Below, piece after piece: positions 8,142 to 15,640 of a stretch of 64,000 nucleotides of DNA (position 1 is the first letter of the stretch; each line of letters opens with the position of its first letter). This stretch comes from JAKALX01 sp964508715 (GTDB taxonomy: Bacteria > Chloroflexota > Dehalococcoidia > Tepidiformales > Tepidiformaceae): NCBI GenBank assembly GCA_964508715.1, contig CAZDUX010000011.1:49220-113219 (forward strand), read 5' to 3'. The translations under genes and the position numbers were made by a program. The notes under the pieces are model-generated. The model did not search any database. It was not told the origin of the DNA and was given only the letters and a program-made list of their open reading frames with translations.

Positions 8142-8930
8142 CTAGAGTGCGCGCCAGTACCGCTTGCCTTCGGTGGCGACAAAATGACCGAGGCCAGGCG
8201 CCGGGAGATGGCTTGCTCCAACGAGCGCGTTCGAAGTGGTGAGGCGTTCCAGCGTGGCGAGGCGGGTCTTCTCGGCGATTGCGCTGTCACAATCGAACGT
8301 GTTCACGAGGGTGGGCTCCGTGGCGTCAATCGGCGAGATAACGACGTCACCGAGAATGAACCCGGCCTCGCCACCCGAGGATACCGCGACGCTCGTATGG
8401 CCAGGGGTGTGACCAGGCGTTGGGATGGCGGTGAGCGCGGGCGAGATGTTCAGTTCGCCTTCGATGAGACGCATCCGGCCCGTGGCCTCAAGGGGCACGA
8501 CATCACGCGTGAACGAGGCAGCTTTCGCCTGCTCGCTGTAGTGCCTCCAGTCGCCCGCGGGGACGAGGTATTCGGCGTTCTCGAAGACCGGCTTTCCGGT
8601 GGCGCGATCGATGTTCCAGCCGGTGTGGTCGCCATGGAGGTGGGTGAAGAGGACGTGCGTGACTGCCGAAGGAGCGACCCCGGCTTCGCGGAGTTCATCG
8701 AGCAGGCGGCCGTTGTATTCAGGGCCCCAGCCGGTGTCGACGAGCAGGGTGACGTTGCCATCGATGGCGAGGAAGCAGCCAAAGTTCAGGGATACACGGT
8801 CCTGGTCGTCGAGGTGCCGGCGATAGGGGACGGGATCGCTGAGCGCGGGATACACACCGGAGAGTGGGTACGCCTGGATGTTGTCGACCAGGGCTACGAC
8901 GGAGACATTGCCGACGTTCGTCTTCTGCAT
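8142..8930 (-). CDS. MBL-fold metallo-hydrolase
   Basis: This 262-residue metallo-beta-lactamase-fold protein has the metal-binding HxHxDH signature in THLHGDHTGW (about residue 107). It also has a later PTPGHTPGHTS histidine and a GDVV aspartate. The general shape resembles N-acyl-homoserine lactonase-like or other hydrolase members, but the substrate is not readable. ATG 8930 follows a GAGGTGAAGAA ribosome-binding site. The frame stays open to 9152, but that extension is low-complexity and lacks support. The gene is monocistronic and convergent with the PFK gene. Confidence 0.88.
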   Translation of the reverse strand: MQKTNVGNVSVVALVDNIQAYPLSGVYPALSDPVPYRRHLDDQDRVSLNFGCFLAIDGNVTLLVDTGWGPEYNGRLLDELREAGVAPSAVTHVLFTHLHGDHTGWNIDRATGKPVFENAEYLVPAGDWRHYSEQAKAASFTRDVVPLEATGRMRLIEGELNISPALTAIPTPGHTPGHTSVAVSSGGEAGFILGDVVISPIDATEPTLVNTFDCDSAIAEKTRLATLERLTTSNALVGASHLPAPGLGHFVATEGKRYWRAL

Positions 8931-9071
8931 TTCTTCACCTCTGGCGCGACTGTAGGAAGGGTTGGAGCGAGCGGCAAGTCCGCGTGGCCCCTGAGCTGTA
9001 GCCATTCGTGCATGCGCGGGGAGAGCCAGACGCGGCATACTGGATAACAACAGCGCGACGGGGGAACGATA

Positions 9072-9320
9072 ATGACCGCGCGAACCATCCACATTCGTCA
9101 CGATGGCGACACCTGAGCGACCTGGACGAACAATGATGACCTCGATCGGCATTCGACGCGGACCGGGGCGCTCCAGTCGGCACTACTGTGGGCGTTCGTC
9201 TACCGGCCGGCATCGGTTGTGCTCGAGACGGCTGAGGGGCACGAACTCATACAGTATTACCCGGACAGGAGCATCGACCCGGCACGCATTGCCGGGTCAA
9301 TCCCGCCGGAATACTACTGA
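9072..9320 (+). pseudogene. Small ORF interrupted by one in-frame TGA
   Basis: From ATG 9072, preceded by a GGGGGA ribosome-binding candidate, the frame reads 14 codons, meets TGA at 9114-9116, then continues for 67 codons to TGA at 9318-9320. The downstream part looks protein-like, with a segment such as LLWAFVYRPASVVLE followed by an IPPEYY end, and a hairpin follows its stop directly. A one-base TGG-to-TGA change would explain the break. I recognise no family. It could also be a non-coding stretch with a chance open frame. Confidence 0.4.
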
Positions 9321-9340
9321 GCGGGCGGCGGCCCGCCCGC
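9321..9340 (+). terminator. GC-rich hairpin after the interrupted ORF
   Basis: An 8-bp stem, GCGGGCGG with CCGCCCGC, has a CGGC loop and begins right at the stop codon of the interrupted ORF. It has no T-run, so any termination would be factor-assisted or weak. Confidence 0.45.
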
Positions 9341-9527
9341 CAAAATGGTATCTCGGATCCGATCTGGATTCGTGCTATCGTAGAGATAACCCCACGAGCT
9401 TCGGTGGCCATTTGCGCCCAGGCTGCGAGCTTCGCGCCGGGCAGCGGAGGGTTCGAGCAGCGCGTGAACCAGTTCGCCCTGCGAATGCCGGCTCGAGACG
9501 GTGTTCGTACCAGCCACAGGAGTTGTT

Positions 9528-9749
9528 ATGCCCGCCAAGGCCGATGCCATTGAAGTAGAAGGAACAGTAACCCAGGCGCTGCCCAACGCCGTCTTCCGGG
9601 TCGAGCTCGGAAACGGCCACCTCGTCCTCGCCCATATCAGCGGCAAGATGCGCAAGCACTATATCAAGGTACTCCCCGGCGACCGCGTGCTCGTCGAGCT
9701 TTCGCCTTACGACCTCACCCGCGGACGGCTCACCTACCGCTTCAAGTAG
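9528..9749 (+). CDS. infA: Translation initiation factor IF-1
   Basis: This 73-residue S1/OB-fold protein matches IF-1 along its whole length: EVEGTVTQALPNAVFRVEL, then GHLVLAHISGKMRKHYIKVLPGDRV, and a C-terminal YDLTRGRLTYRFK. IF-1 binds the 30S A site and helps start-codon selection. The start is ATG 9528 behind AGGAG. It stands alone rather than in the usual ribosomal-protein/rpmJ operon. A -10-like TATCGT lies about 150 nt upstream, so the leader is long. Confidence 0.96.
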   Translation: MPAKADAIEVEGTVTQALPNAVFRVELGNGHLVLAHISGKMRKHYIKVLPGDRVLVELSPYDLTRGRLTYRFK

Positions 9750-9918
9750 CAAACCAGCAGGGCGCGGGCTTCACTGCTCCCGGCCACGCGATAGCGTTTC
9801 TCCGTCCGCCAGGCCGCCTCGCGTCGCGTCGCGCTCAACGGCCCAACTGGCGATGGGATAGCGGGTCGCATCTCTCCCATTTCTGCGGATCCCCGGGGCC
9901 CGAGCTCTCTCTTCAGCC

Positions 9919-9948
9919 TTGCCAGCTACTGGCCGATGCTCCTACCAT
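9919..9948 (+). promoter_or_regulatory. Promoter of the SAM-riboswitch operon
   Basis: TTGCCA at 9919-9924 and TACCAT at 9943-9948 are separated by 18 bp. The predicted start near 9955 lies about 20 nt before the riboswitch P1 helix. Confidence 0.6.
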
Positions 9949-9970
9949 AGCGAAACACCCGCGAACGTGG

Positions 9971-10086
9971 CCGCGCTTATCAAGAGTGGGCAGAGGGATC
10001 CGGCCCTGCGAAGCCCCGGCAACCTGCCACCATCGGGCAAGGTGCCAACTCCGGTCTCCCGTCGCGGCGGGAGGAAGATGAGAGCG
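9971..10086 (+). promoter_or_regulatory. SAM-I (S-box) riboswitch aptamer
   Basis: The conserved SAM-I elements occur in order and spacing. The 5' P1 strand is CTTATC at 9976-9981, followed by AAGAG. GAGGGA is at 9993-9998 and GGCCC at 10002-10006. The P2/P3 junction contains GGCAACC at 10018-10024. GGTGCCAACTCC lies at 10041-10052. A P4 hairpin follows, then the 3' P1 strand GATGAG at 10077-10082, which pairs with CTTATC through one G-U. The aptamer senses S-adenosylmethionine and normally shuts down sulfur amino-acid genes. Here it precedes a threonine-synthase-like gene by 184 nt, so that operon is probably for methionine, not threonine. Confidence 0.9.
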
Positions 10087-10168
10087 ACTCCGCTCCCCAC
10101 CATTACGGCCCACGCGGAAACGAGGAGTACCAGGATGCCGTCCTCATTGGGCCGTATGGTCATGCGCT

Positions 10169-10188
10169 AGCCCCTCGCCGAAGGGGCT
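10169..10188 (+). terminator. Possible expression-platform terminator of the SAM riboswitch
   Basis: AGCCCCT at 10169-10175 and AGGGGCT at 10182-10188 form a 7-bp stem with a 6-nt loop, between the aptamer and the first gene. The tail TTCCCGC is not T-rich, so control might instead act through a longer alternative pairing or at translation. Confidence 0.45.
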
Positions 10189-10269
10189 TCCCGCTATCCA
10201 CCCCCGATCCGCACCGATTTTGCGCGTGCCCTGCCGCACCCGCCATCCCGTGCCCATCGAACGCGGAGC

Positions 10270-11529
10270 ATGACCATGTCCTATGCAACTGCCCTTCGCT
10301 GTCGCGAATGTCATCGCGAATACCCACTCGCCGCACAGCATGTCTGCGAGTTCTGTTTCGGCCCCGTCGAAGTCACCTACGACTACGACGCTATCCGCCA
10401 GGGAGTCACGCGCGAGCGTATCCAGGCCGGCCCGGCCAGCCTCTGGCGGTACCGCGATTTTCTCCCGGTCGACCCCGACGCCGCCATCGACATCGGCGCC
10501 GGCTTCACCCCGCTCGTTCGTGCGCGAAACCTCGGCAAGGCGCTCGGCCTGAACAACCTCTACATCAAGAACGACACGGTGAACCCAACCTGGTCGTTCA
10601 AGGACCGTGTGGTTGCGGTGGCCGCGAGCCGCGCCCGCGAGCTTGGATTCGAGAAACTGGCCTGCGCGAGCACGGGCAACCTGGCCAACAGCGTCAGCGC
10701 CCACGCCGCCGCCGCCGGGATGGAGGCCGTTGTCTTCATCCCCCACGACCTCGAGGCCGGCAAGGTCGTCGGTTCGGCCATCTACAATCCGACACTCGTC
10801 AAGGTTCGCGGCAACTACGACGCGGTGAACCGGCTCTGCGCGGAGCTCTCTTCCACCTATCCCTGGGCGTTCGTGAACGTGAACGTGCGGCCCTACTACA
10901 GCGAAGGCTCGAAGACGCTCGGGTTCGAGGTCGCCGAGCAGCTTGGCTGGCGGGCGCCGGACCACTGTGTCGTCCCAATCGCCAGCGGTTCGCTCTTCGT
11001 GAAGATCAAGAAGGGGTTCGAAGAGCTGGCGAAGGCGGGCCTCATCGAGCCAACGAAGACGCGCATGAGCGGCGCGCAGGCCACCGGCTGTTCGCCGGTT
11101 GCTACCGCGTGGGAGGAGGGTTCGATGAACTTCCGGCCCCAGCGCCCCGACACCATCGCCAAGTCGCTCGCCATTGGCAACCCGGCCGACGGCTACTACT
11201 CGCTCGTCCAGCTGCGCGATACGGGCGGCGCCTGCGGCAACGTGAGCGACCCCGAGATCGTGGCCGGGATGAAGCTCCTTGCCGAGACCGAGGGCATCTT
11301 CGCCGAAACTGCCGGCGGCGTGACCGTTGCCTCGCTCAAACAGCTTGCCGAACAGGGTAGAATTGGGCCCGACGAGGTGACGGTGGCGTTCATCACCGGG
11401 GCCGGCTTCAAGACCATCGAGGCCGTCACCGGGGCGCTCGAGCCCCCGCTCGAGATCGACGCCACCGTCAGCAGCTTCGAGCACGCCTTCGAGGCGCGCG
11501 GCGCGGCTGCACTCGTGGGTGCGAACTAA
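10270..11529 (+). CDS. Threonine-synthase-like PLP enzyme, probable homocysteine-forming
   Basis: This is a fold-type II PLP enzyme of 419 residues. It has an N-terminal zinc-ribbon-like cysteine set (Cys at about 11, 14, 27 and 30), the PLP-lysine motif WSFKDR near residue 117, an ASTGNLANS phosphate-binding loop, and a C-terminal GGxT segment. It resembles threonine synthase. However, the SAM-I riboswitch in front and the NIL and ThiS/MoaD-like genes behind argue for a sulfur-transfer role. It may add the sulfur of a protein thiocarboxylate to O-phosphohomoserine to give homocysteine. That role is inference from context; ordinary threonine synthase is the alternative. The stop overlaps a downstream ATG. 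Confidence 0.85.
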   Translation: MTMSYATALRCRECHREYPLAAQHVCEFCFGPVEVTYDYDAIRQGVTRERIQAGPASLWRYRDFLPVDPDAAIDIGAGFTPLVRARNLGKALGLNNLYIKNDTVNPTWSFKDRVVAVAASRARELGFEKLACASTGNLANSVSAHAAAAGMEAVVFIPHDLEAGKVVGSAIYNPTLVKVRGNYDAVNRLCAELSSTYPWAFVNVNVRPYYSEGSKTLGFEVAEQLGWRAPDHCVVPIASGSLFVKIKKGFEELAKAGLIEPTKTRMSGAQATGCSPVATAWEEGSMNFRPQRPDTIAKSLAIGNPADGYYSLVQLRDTGGACGNVSDPEIVAGMKLLAETEGIFAETAGGVTVASLKQLAEQGRIGPDEVTVAFITGAGFKTIEAVTGALEPPLEIDATVSSFEHAFEARGAAALVGAN

Positions 11530-11552
11530 TGCCCGAACGGAGTGGCCCATCC

Positions 11553-11795
11553 ATGGCGACCAATCGCGTCCGCTTCACCTTTCCCGAAGAGCAGATCAAG
11601 GAACCGGTGATCTACCGCATCGGCCATGAATTCAACGTCATCACGAACGTCCGCATGGCCGACGTCGATGAGCAGACCGGCTGGGTGCTGCTCGAAATCG
11701 AAGGCGAACCCGCCGAAATCCAGCGCGCCATCGCCTGGGCGCAGGAACATGGCGTTCGCGTCGACCCCGTGGCCGGCGACATGGTCGAGGGTTAG
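11553..11795 (+). CDS. NIL-domain protein
   Basis: This protein of about 80 residues consists of a NIL domain. It begins with a strand RVRFTFPEEQIKEPVIYRI and ends in a helix EIQRAIAWAQEHGVRVDPV. The NIL (ferredoxin-like ACT-type) domain is known from the C-terminus of the methionine transporter ATPase MetN, where it binds methionine, and from homocysteine-synthesis proteins. Here it may sense methionine or help sulfur delivery. I place the start at ATG 11553 behind GGAG with 10-nt spacing. ATG 11529, overlapping the upstream stop, is an alternative that adds eight residues. Confidence 0.82.
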   Translation: MATNRVRFTFPEEQIKEPVIYRIGHEFNVITNVRMADVDEQTGWVLLEIEGEPAEIQRAIAWAQEHGVRVDPVAGDMVEG

Positions 11796-11870
11796 ACCCA
11801 TCCCCTGCTGAGTGCCGTCCCTGGCGACTCGCAACCAGCAACCCGCATCTTGCAACTCCGGAGGACTTCC

Positions 11871-12149
11871 GTGCCCGTTACTGTCCGTATCCCGCAGCCC
11901 CTTCGCAACCTGACCGGCAACCAGCCGACCGTGCCCGCCGGTGGCGACACCCTCGCCGCCTGCATCACCGACCTCGAAGCGAAGTACCCCGGCTTCCGTG
12001 AGCGGATGATGGATGACGGCGGCCAGCTTCGCCGCTTTGTCAACGTTTATGTCAATGGCGACGATGTGCGCTTCATCGATGGCCTCGCCACGGCGCTCAA
12101 GGATGGCGACGAGGTCAGCATCGTGCCGGCGGTTGCGGGCGGAGCGTAG
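11871..12149 (+). CDS. ThiS/MoaD-family sulfur-carrier protein ending Gly-Gly-Ala
   Basis: This is a 92-residue beta-grasp ubiquitin-like protein. It starts VPVTVRIPQPLRNLTG, has a middle FVNVYVNGDDVRF strand, and ends DGDEVSIVPAVAGGA. Carriers of this family are thiocarboxylated on a C-terminal Gly-Gly. Here an extra Ala follows, as in the Wolinella HcyS-Ala carrier, which needs a JAMM-type protease to trim it. GTG 11871 behind GGAGGA is the start; an upstream in-frame TTG at 11850 has no such site. As the third gene of the SAM-riboswitch operon it probably donates sulfur to the PLP enzyme. It converges with the 12158-13180 gene. Confidence 0.88.
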   Translation: MPVTVRIPQPLRNLTGNQPTVPAGGDTLAACITDLEAKYPGFRERMMDDGGQLRRFVNVYVNGDDVRFIDGLATALKDGDEVSIVPAVAGGA

Positions 12150-12157
12150 GAGCCGCG

Positions 12158-13180
12158 CTACCGCCGCCGGTCGGGCCAGGCGAGGACGAGCCAGATCGCG
12201 AGCAGTCCGCCGGCAATCACGATGAGCGGCGAAACCGTATGGCCGCCTCCACGCTGAACGAGGACGCCCGAACCCGTCGATGGTGCGAGCGGTGTCGCGT
12301 TCGCGCCGGGCGTGCGAGCACCTGCCGCCGTGCTCATGGGGGTTGGGCTCGGCGCCGGCGTGGGGGTCGCGGTTGGCTCGGCGGGCTTCGCGGGCACGAC
12401 CGTGGGTGTCGGTGTCGAGACGATACTCGGCCGGCTCCCGGACGTGCCCGTAGACTGCGTCGCGGTTGGCCTGGGCCCCTCAGTCGCGGTCGGGGTGGGG
12501 GTTTCGAACTCCTGGTTCTCATCATCGAGGTCTGGCGGCACGATCTCGATGCGGTAGGTCGCGTTCTCCTTCGCCGGTTGCAGGACGACGACGAAGAGCG
12601 GGCAGACGAACGTGTCGCCCGGAGCGATGGTGTAGCGGAGCCCCGGGCCGGTGAGTGTCGCGGGCCCGCTGCAGAACTGGCCAACCTCCGCAGCGGTGCG
12701 CCCGCCTGCGACGATGTCGATATCGGAGCGCTGGCAGCCACTGACATTGCACGTGGCGGTCGCGTTCGCTTCGAGCGAGCCCAGGTCGACCCGGATCGGG
12801 TTCGAGCCGGTGTTGGAGACGCCGAGGAAGTAGACACACCCGGCGTAGGGATAGCCGTTGCCCACATTCAGCTCGACGGTGGCCGGCTGCATCGTCGCGG
12901 CACAGGTGACGAGCGGGGGCATCGGCGGCACGAGGTCCGGGCCGGCGTAGACGTACGTGTCGAGCGCATCGGTCGGGCCGGCCGCTGCAAACGAGACGAT
13001 CTCGTAGCCGCCGCTCCCGCCCGGAGTGCCCACGACGAAGGGCGTGGTGTTAGCCCGGTTGTAGATGCTCCATGTCGCTTCGAGGGGGGCGGCCGAACCC
13101 GCCTGGAAGCCGACACCGCCGACGAGCGAGACAACGATCGCGATTGCGGCCGCGAGGGTCCAGCGCACTGATCGCGTCAT
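12158..13180 (-). CDS. Exported protein with C-terminal membrane anchor
   Basis: This 340-residue protein has an N-terminal signal or membrane segment (about 8-30) and an extracellular domain with several cysteines. A long Pro/Thr-rich stalk follows (about 220-300). It ends with an APSTG motif, a hydrophobic segment LIVIAGGLLAIWLVLAW, and an Arg-rich tail, which together resemble a cell-wall sorting signal. It is the last gene of the signal-peptidase operon. I start at the ATG directly before the signal segment (13180); 24 extra in-frame residues upstream look non-coding. No sortase is visible in the window, so simple membrane anchoring is equally likely. Function is unknown. Confidence 0.75.
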   Translation of the reverse strand: MTRSVRWTLAAAIAIVVSLVGGVGFQAGSAAPLEATWSIYNRANTTPFVVGTPGGSGGYEIVSFAAAGPTDALDTYVYAGPDLVPPMPPLVTCAATMQPATVELNVGNGYPYAGCVYFLGVSNTGSNPIRVDLGSLEANATATCNVSGCQRSDIDIVAGGRTAAEVGQFCSGPATLTGPGLRYTIAPGDTFVCPLFVVVLQPAKENATYRIEIVPPDLDDENQEFETPTPTATEGPRPTATQSTGTSGSRPSIVSTPTPTVVPAKPAEPTATPTPAPSPTPMSTAAGARTPGANATPLAPSTGSGVLVQRGGGHTVSPLIVIAGGLLAIWLVLAWPDRRR

Positions 13181-13308
13181 TGGCGTGCCCCGCCCTTCCC
13201 GGTCTGCCGCGGGAGCCCGGCGGGAGCTCTCCGCGGCAACCGGGATGCACACCTCCGCGGGTCGAGCGCGGATGTGGCGTGCGTCTCGAGTACGCCCTGC
13301 TCCGCCAT

Positions 13309-14370
13309 CTACCTGCCACCTCCGCCCGGGTTGGGAGTCGAAGGGAACTTGAGGATGCCGATGGATTCGCCCGGCTTATTGACCACTTTGGGCGTTGGCA
13401 TCGCCGTTGGCGTGCTGGTTGGCCGGGGTGTGGCCGTTGGCTCGGCATCGATGGACTTCGCGGCTTCCTCATCGTTCGATGGCGAGGCGTCGACGGTAAC
13501 GATGGGGTTGCTGGTGCTGGCTGGCGGGCGGGCTCCCAGCGTCGTCCGCAGCGGCGCGGCACAGCTGGCGGGCTTTGGAACAGCGACCGTGCCCGCGCCC
13601 AGCGGGCCGCTGCCGGAGACCTCCATGTATTTCGCGGTCACATTCTCGGTGGGGATGCCCGTGCCGGTGAGGGTGATGCTGAACTCGAGGGCGTTGAACG
13701 GGCCGTGGCCGGCGTTGGTGGCCTTCCACTTCACGAGCTTGCCCGCGGTATCGGGCGCGTAGGCCCAGGATGAGACGGGATTCGTTCCCGGTGCGGGGTG
13801 CGTCTCGCTTTGCACCACGGCGTTGAGGGCGGGGTCGAAGCAGACGGGGAGCGCGATGTAATCGATGTTCTTTGCGCACGTTGGCCCGGCGATTCCCCCG
13901 CCCGAGAAGGTGTACGTGTAGGTCGTTTTCCCGCCTGCTTCGACCGGCGCCGACTTCAGGGCGATGACGTAGGGCTGGCAGGCGAACGAGCCGGTGCCGA
14001 CGGAGCTCGAAAGCTGGAGCTCCTGGTACCAGAGGGTGTTCGCCGATTGCATGCGGACGAGCGCGAAGACGGAGAGCGCGAGCCCGAGGACGAGCGGCAC
14101 CGCCGCGACCTGTGTCCGCCGTGCGAGCCGCCGGCCGGCCCCCGCGGGGATGCCGAAGCGCCCGGTGCGGTGGGTTCGCAGCCGCCGGGGCATGGGTGCC
14201 GGCGAGGGAGCGGTGGCAGCCGCCGGGGCAGCCGCATCGAGCGTATGGAGCGGAGCGCCGCCGTTCGTGGCATCGATCGTGAAGCCGGGGTCGGTTGTCC
14301 AGGTGGCATCGATGAGGAAGCCATCGGGCAGGGCCAGGTGCTGGAAGGGGTCGCGGAACGTGTCGTTCAT
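13309..14370 (-). CDS. Exported protein of the SipW-type operon
   Basis: This 353-residue protein has about 90 cytoplasmic residues rich in Arg and Pro. One membrane segment follows (VPLVLGLALSVFALVRM), then an NTLWYQEL stretch matching the cleavage-site region of the operon's other secreted proteins. The extracellular domain (about 125-290) carries two or three cysteine pairs. The tail is Thr/Pro-rich and ends in glycines. It starts at ATG 14370, overlapping the signal peptidase stop by 4 nt. It is probably a surface or matrix protein processed by the neighbouring peptidase. The family is unknown beyond the shared N-terminal motif. Confidence 0.75.
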   Translation of the reverse strand: MNDTFRDPFQHLALPDGFLIDATWTTDPGFTIDATNGGAPLHTLDAAAPAAATAPSPAPMPRRLRTHRTGRFGIPAGAGRRLARRTQVAAVPLVLGLALSVFALVRMQSANTLWYQELQLSSSVGTGSFACQPYVIALKSAPVEAGGKTTYTYTFSGGGIAGPTCAKNIDYIALPVCFDPALNAVVQSETHPAPGTNPVSSWAYAPDTAGKLVKWKATNAGHGPFNALEFSITLTGTGIPTENVTAKYMEVSGSGPLGAGTVAVPKPASCAAPLRTTLGARPPASTSNPIVTVDASPSNDEEAAKSIDAEPTATPRPTSTPTAMPTPKVVNKPGESIGILKFPSTPNPGGGGR

Positions 14371-15596
14371 TGTGTCCGTCCCAACAGCTCGTTGAACTTG
14401 ATGGGGATCCAGCCGACCTTGGGGAAGCGGCCGATGTACGAACCGATGAGCTGCTTGTCGGTCACCGGCATCAGGTCTTCGGTATTGTTGTTGTCGCCCT
14501 TGAAGACGAACTGGCGCTCGCCGTTCTCGCTCTTCTGGATGGCGACGACGCGGTGGAGGACGCGCTGGCGGTTGGGCAGTTCGTAGAGAATGATGTCGCC
14601 GACCTTGACGGTATCGGGGTCGACGCGGCCGACGAGGACGACGTCGCCCTGGTTGATGCGCGGCTCCATGGAGTGGCTGGGGACGAAGGCGGGCCGGTAG
14701 CCGAAGAAGCCGAAGCTGAACCAGAAGATGCCGAGGGCGATGACGGCGGTGAGTACCCAGGCGACCGATGGGAGCCGGAAGAAGCCTTTCTCCTCCTCGG
14801 CGGCGGGGTCTTCGGCGGCGAAGAGGCCCTCGGCGATCCAGAGGCCCATGGCGGGGCCGGCGACGCCGACGAGGGCGCGAATGGGCCACTCGGCGCTCGG
14901 GAGGATGGGCGAGTAGTAGGTGAAGATGACGAGCGGCGCCGAGACGAGAAGGCCCGCGCTCAGCCCGCCATAGAGGATGAAGAAGCCGGCGACGAGCCCG
15001 ACGGCGGCCAGGGGGATGAACTGCGACCCCCAGAACTCGGCCTGCCGCGTGAACCCATCCTGCGTGAGCTGGGCGTTGGTGAACTGGACGGCGGCGATGC
15101 CGAGCGTTGATGCGACGAGTGCGAGGGTGAGGCTCCAGCGGCCGATGGAGCGCAGCAGGGCGCCGCGCGCAGCCTCGGCCATGAGGACGGTGGAGCCGGC
15201 AAAGAGCAGGTTGGTGAGGAGCCAGCGCGGCGAGTGGGCATAGGGTGAATGCCCGAAGGCGCTGAAGATACCGATGATGAGCTGGAGGGCGACGAGGAAG
15301 ACGCCGATGAGGGCGGCAACGAGGAGGACCGTGCGGCGCTCGACGTCGTGCTCGGTGGCGGGAAGGGGCTCGAGGCGGCGGTAGGCGTAGAAGGCGACCG
15401 CACCGGCGGCGAGCCACGTGACGGGGCCGAGGAAGTAGGGGCCCCAGAGGGAATAGGTGAGGCGGGGGATGCCCCAGAACACGACCCAGCGGGCGGCCAG
15501 GAGCGCGGCGGCGACGGCGACGACGGTGGAGAGCGCCGGGCGGGCCGCGATACGGGGGGCGATGCGCTGGATGGCGAGTGTCATGGCAGTTCCCAT
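14367..15596 (-). CDS. SipW-like (ER-type) signal peptidase I with membrane-rich N-terminus
   Basis: The C-terminal 130 residues form a serine signal peptidase. The nucleophile lies in PSHSMEPRINQGDVV, and a second conserved box, GDIILYELPNRQRVLHRVV, has His where bacterial LepB has Lys. That makes it ER-type or SipW-like. A third box is near FKGDNNNTED. The N-terminal 270 residues contain about eight hydrophobic segments, far more than the usual one or two. It sits among exported proteins carrying the LWxEKL-type motif, which are its probable substrates. Start ATG 15596 is one of two close ATGs (also 15584). The lepB at 42.3 kb would be the housekeeping enzyme. Confidence 0.9.
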   Translation of the reverse strand: MGTAMTLAIQRIAPRIAARPALSTVVAVAAALLAARWVVFWGIPRLTYSLWGPYFLGPVTWLAAGAVAFYAYRRLEPLPATEHDVERRTVLLVAALIGVFLVALQLIIGIFSAFGHSPYAHSPRWLLTNLLFAGSTVLMAEAARGALLRSIGRWSLTLALVASTLGIAAVQFTNAQLTQDGFTRQAEFWGSQFIPLAAVGLVAGFFILYGGLSAGLLVSAPLVIFTYYSPILPSAEWPIRALVGVAGPAMGLWIAEGLFAAEDPAAEEEKGFFRLPSVAWVLTAVIALGIFWFSFGFFGYRPAFVPSHSMEPRINQGDVVLVGRVDPDTVKVGDIILYELPNRQRVLHRVVAIQKSENGERQFVFKGDNNNTEDLMPVTDKQLIGSYIGRFPKVGWIPIKFNELLGRTQ

Positions 15597-15608
15597 GCGG
15601 TTGATGGT

Positions 15609-15632
15609 GTGCCGGGGAGTGACCCCCGGCAC
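15609..15632 (-). terminator. Intra-operon hairpin upstream of the signal peptidase gene
   Basis: GTGCCGGGG at 15609-15617 and CCCCGGCAC at 15624-15632 form a perfect 9-bp stem with a 6-nt loop, between the 15641-16420 gene and the peptidase gene. It could attenuate read-through or protect the upstream mRNA 3' end, so that the structural protein is made in excess. Confidence 0.6.
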
Positions 15633-15640
15633 GGGGTCTG

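Noticed and set aside
9942..10163. A 73-codon minus-strand frame with a hydrophobic N-terminus
   Set aside because: It lies antisense to the SAM-I riboswitch, whose conserved elements explain the sequence on the + strand.
13309..15417. A 702-codon minus-strand frame read through the signal peptidase region
   Set aside because: The first 349 codons are an out-of-frame, Arg/Pro-rich shadow of the signal peptidase gene; only the part from 14370 on is a gene.
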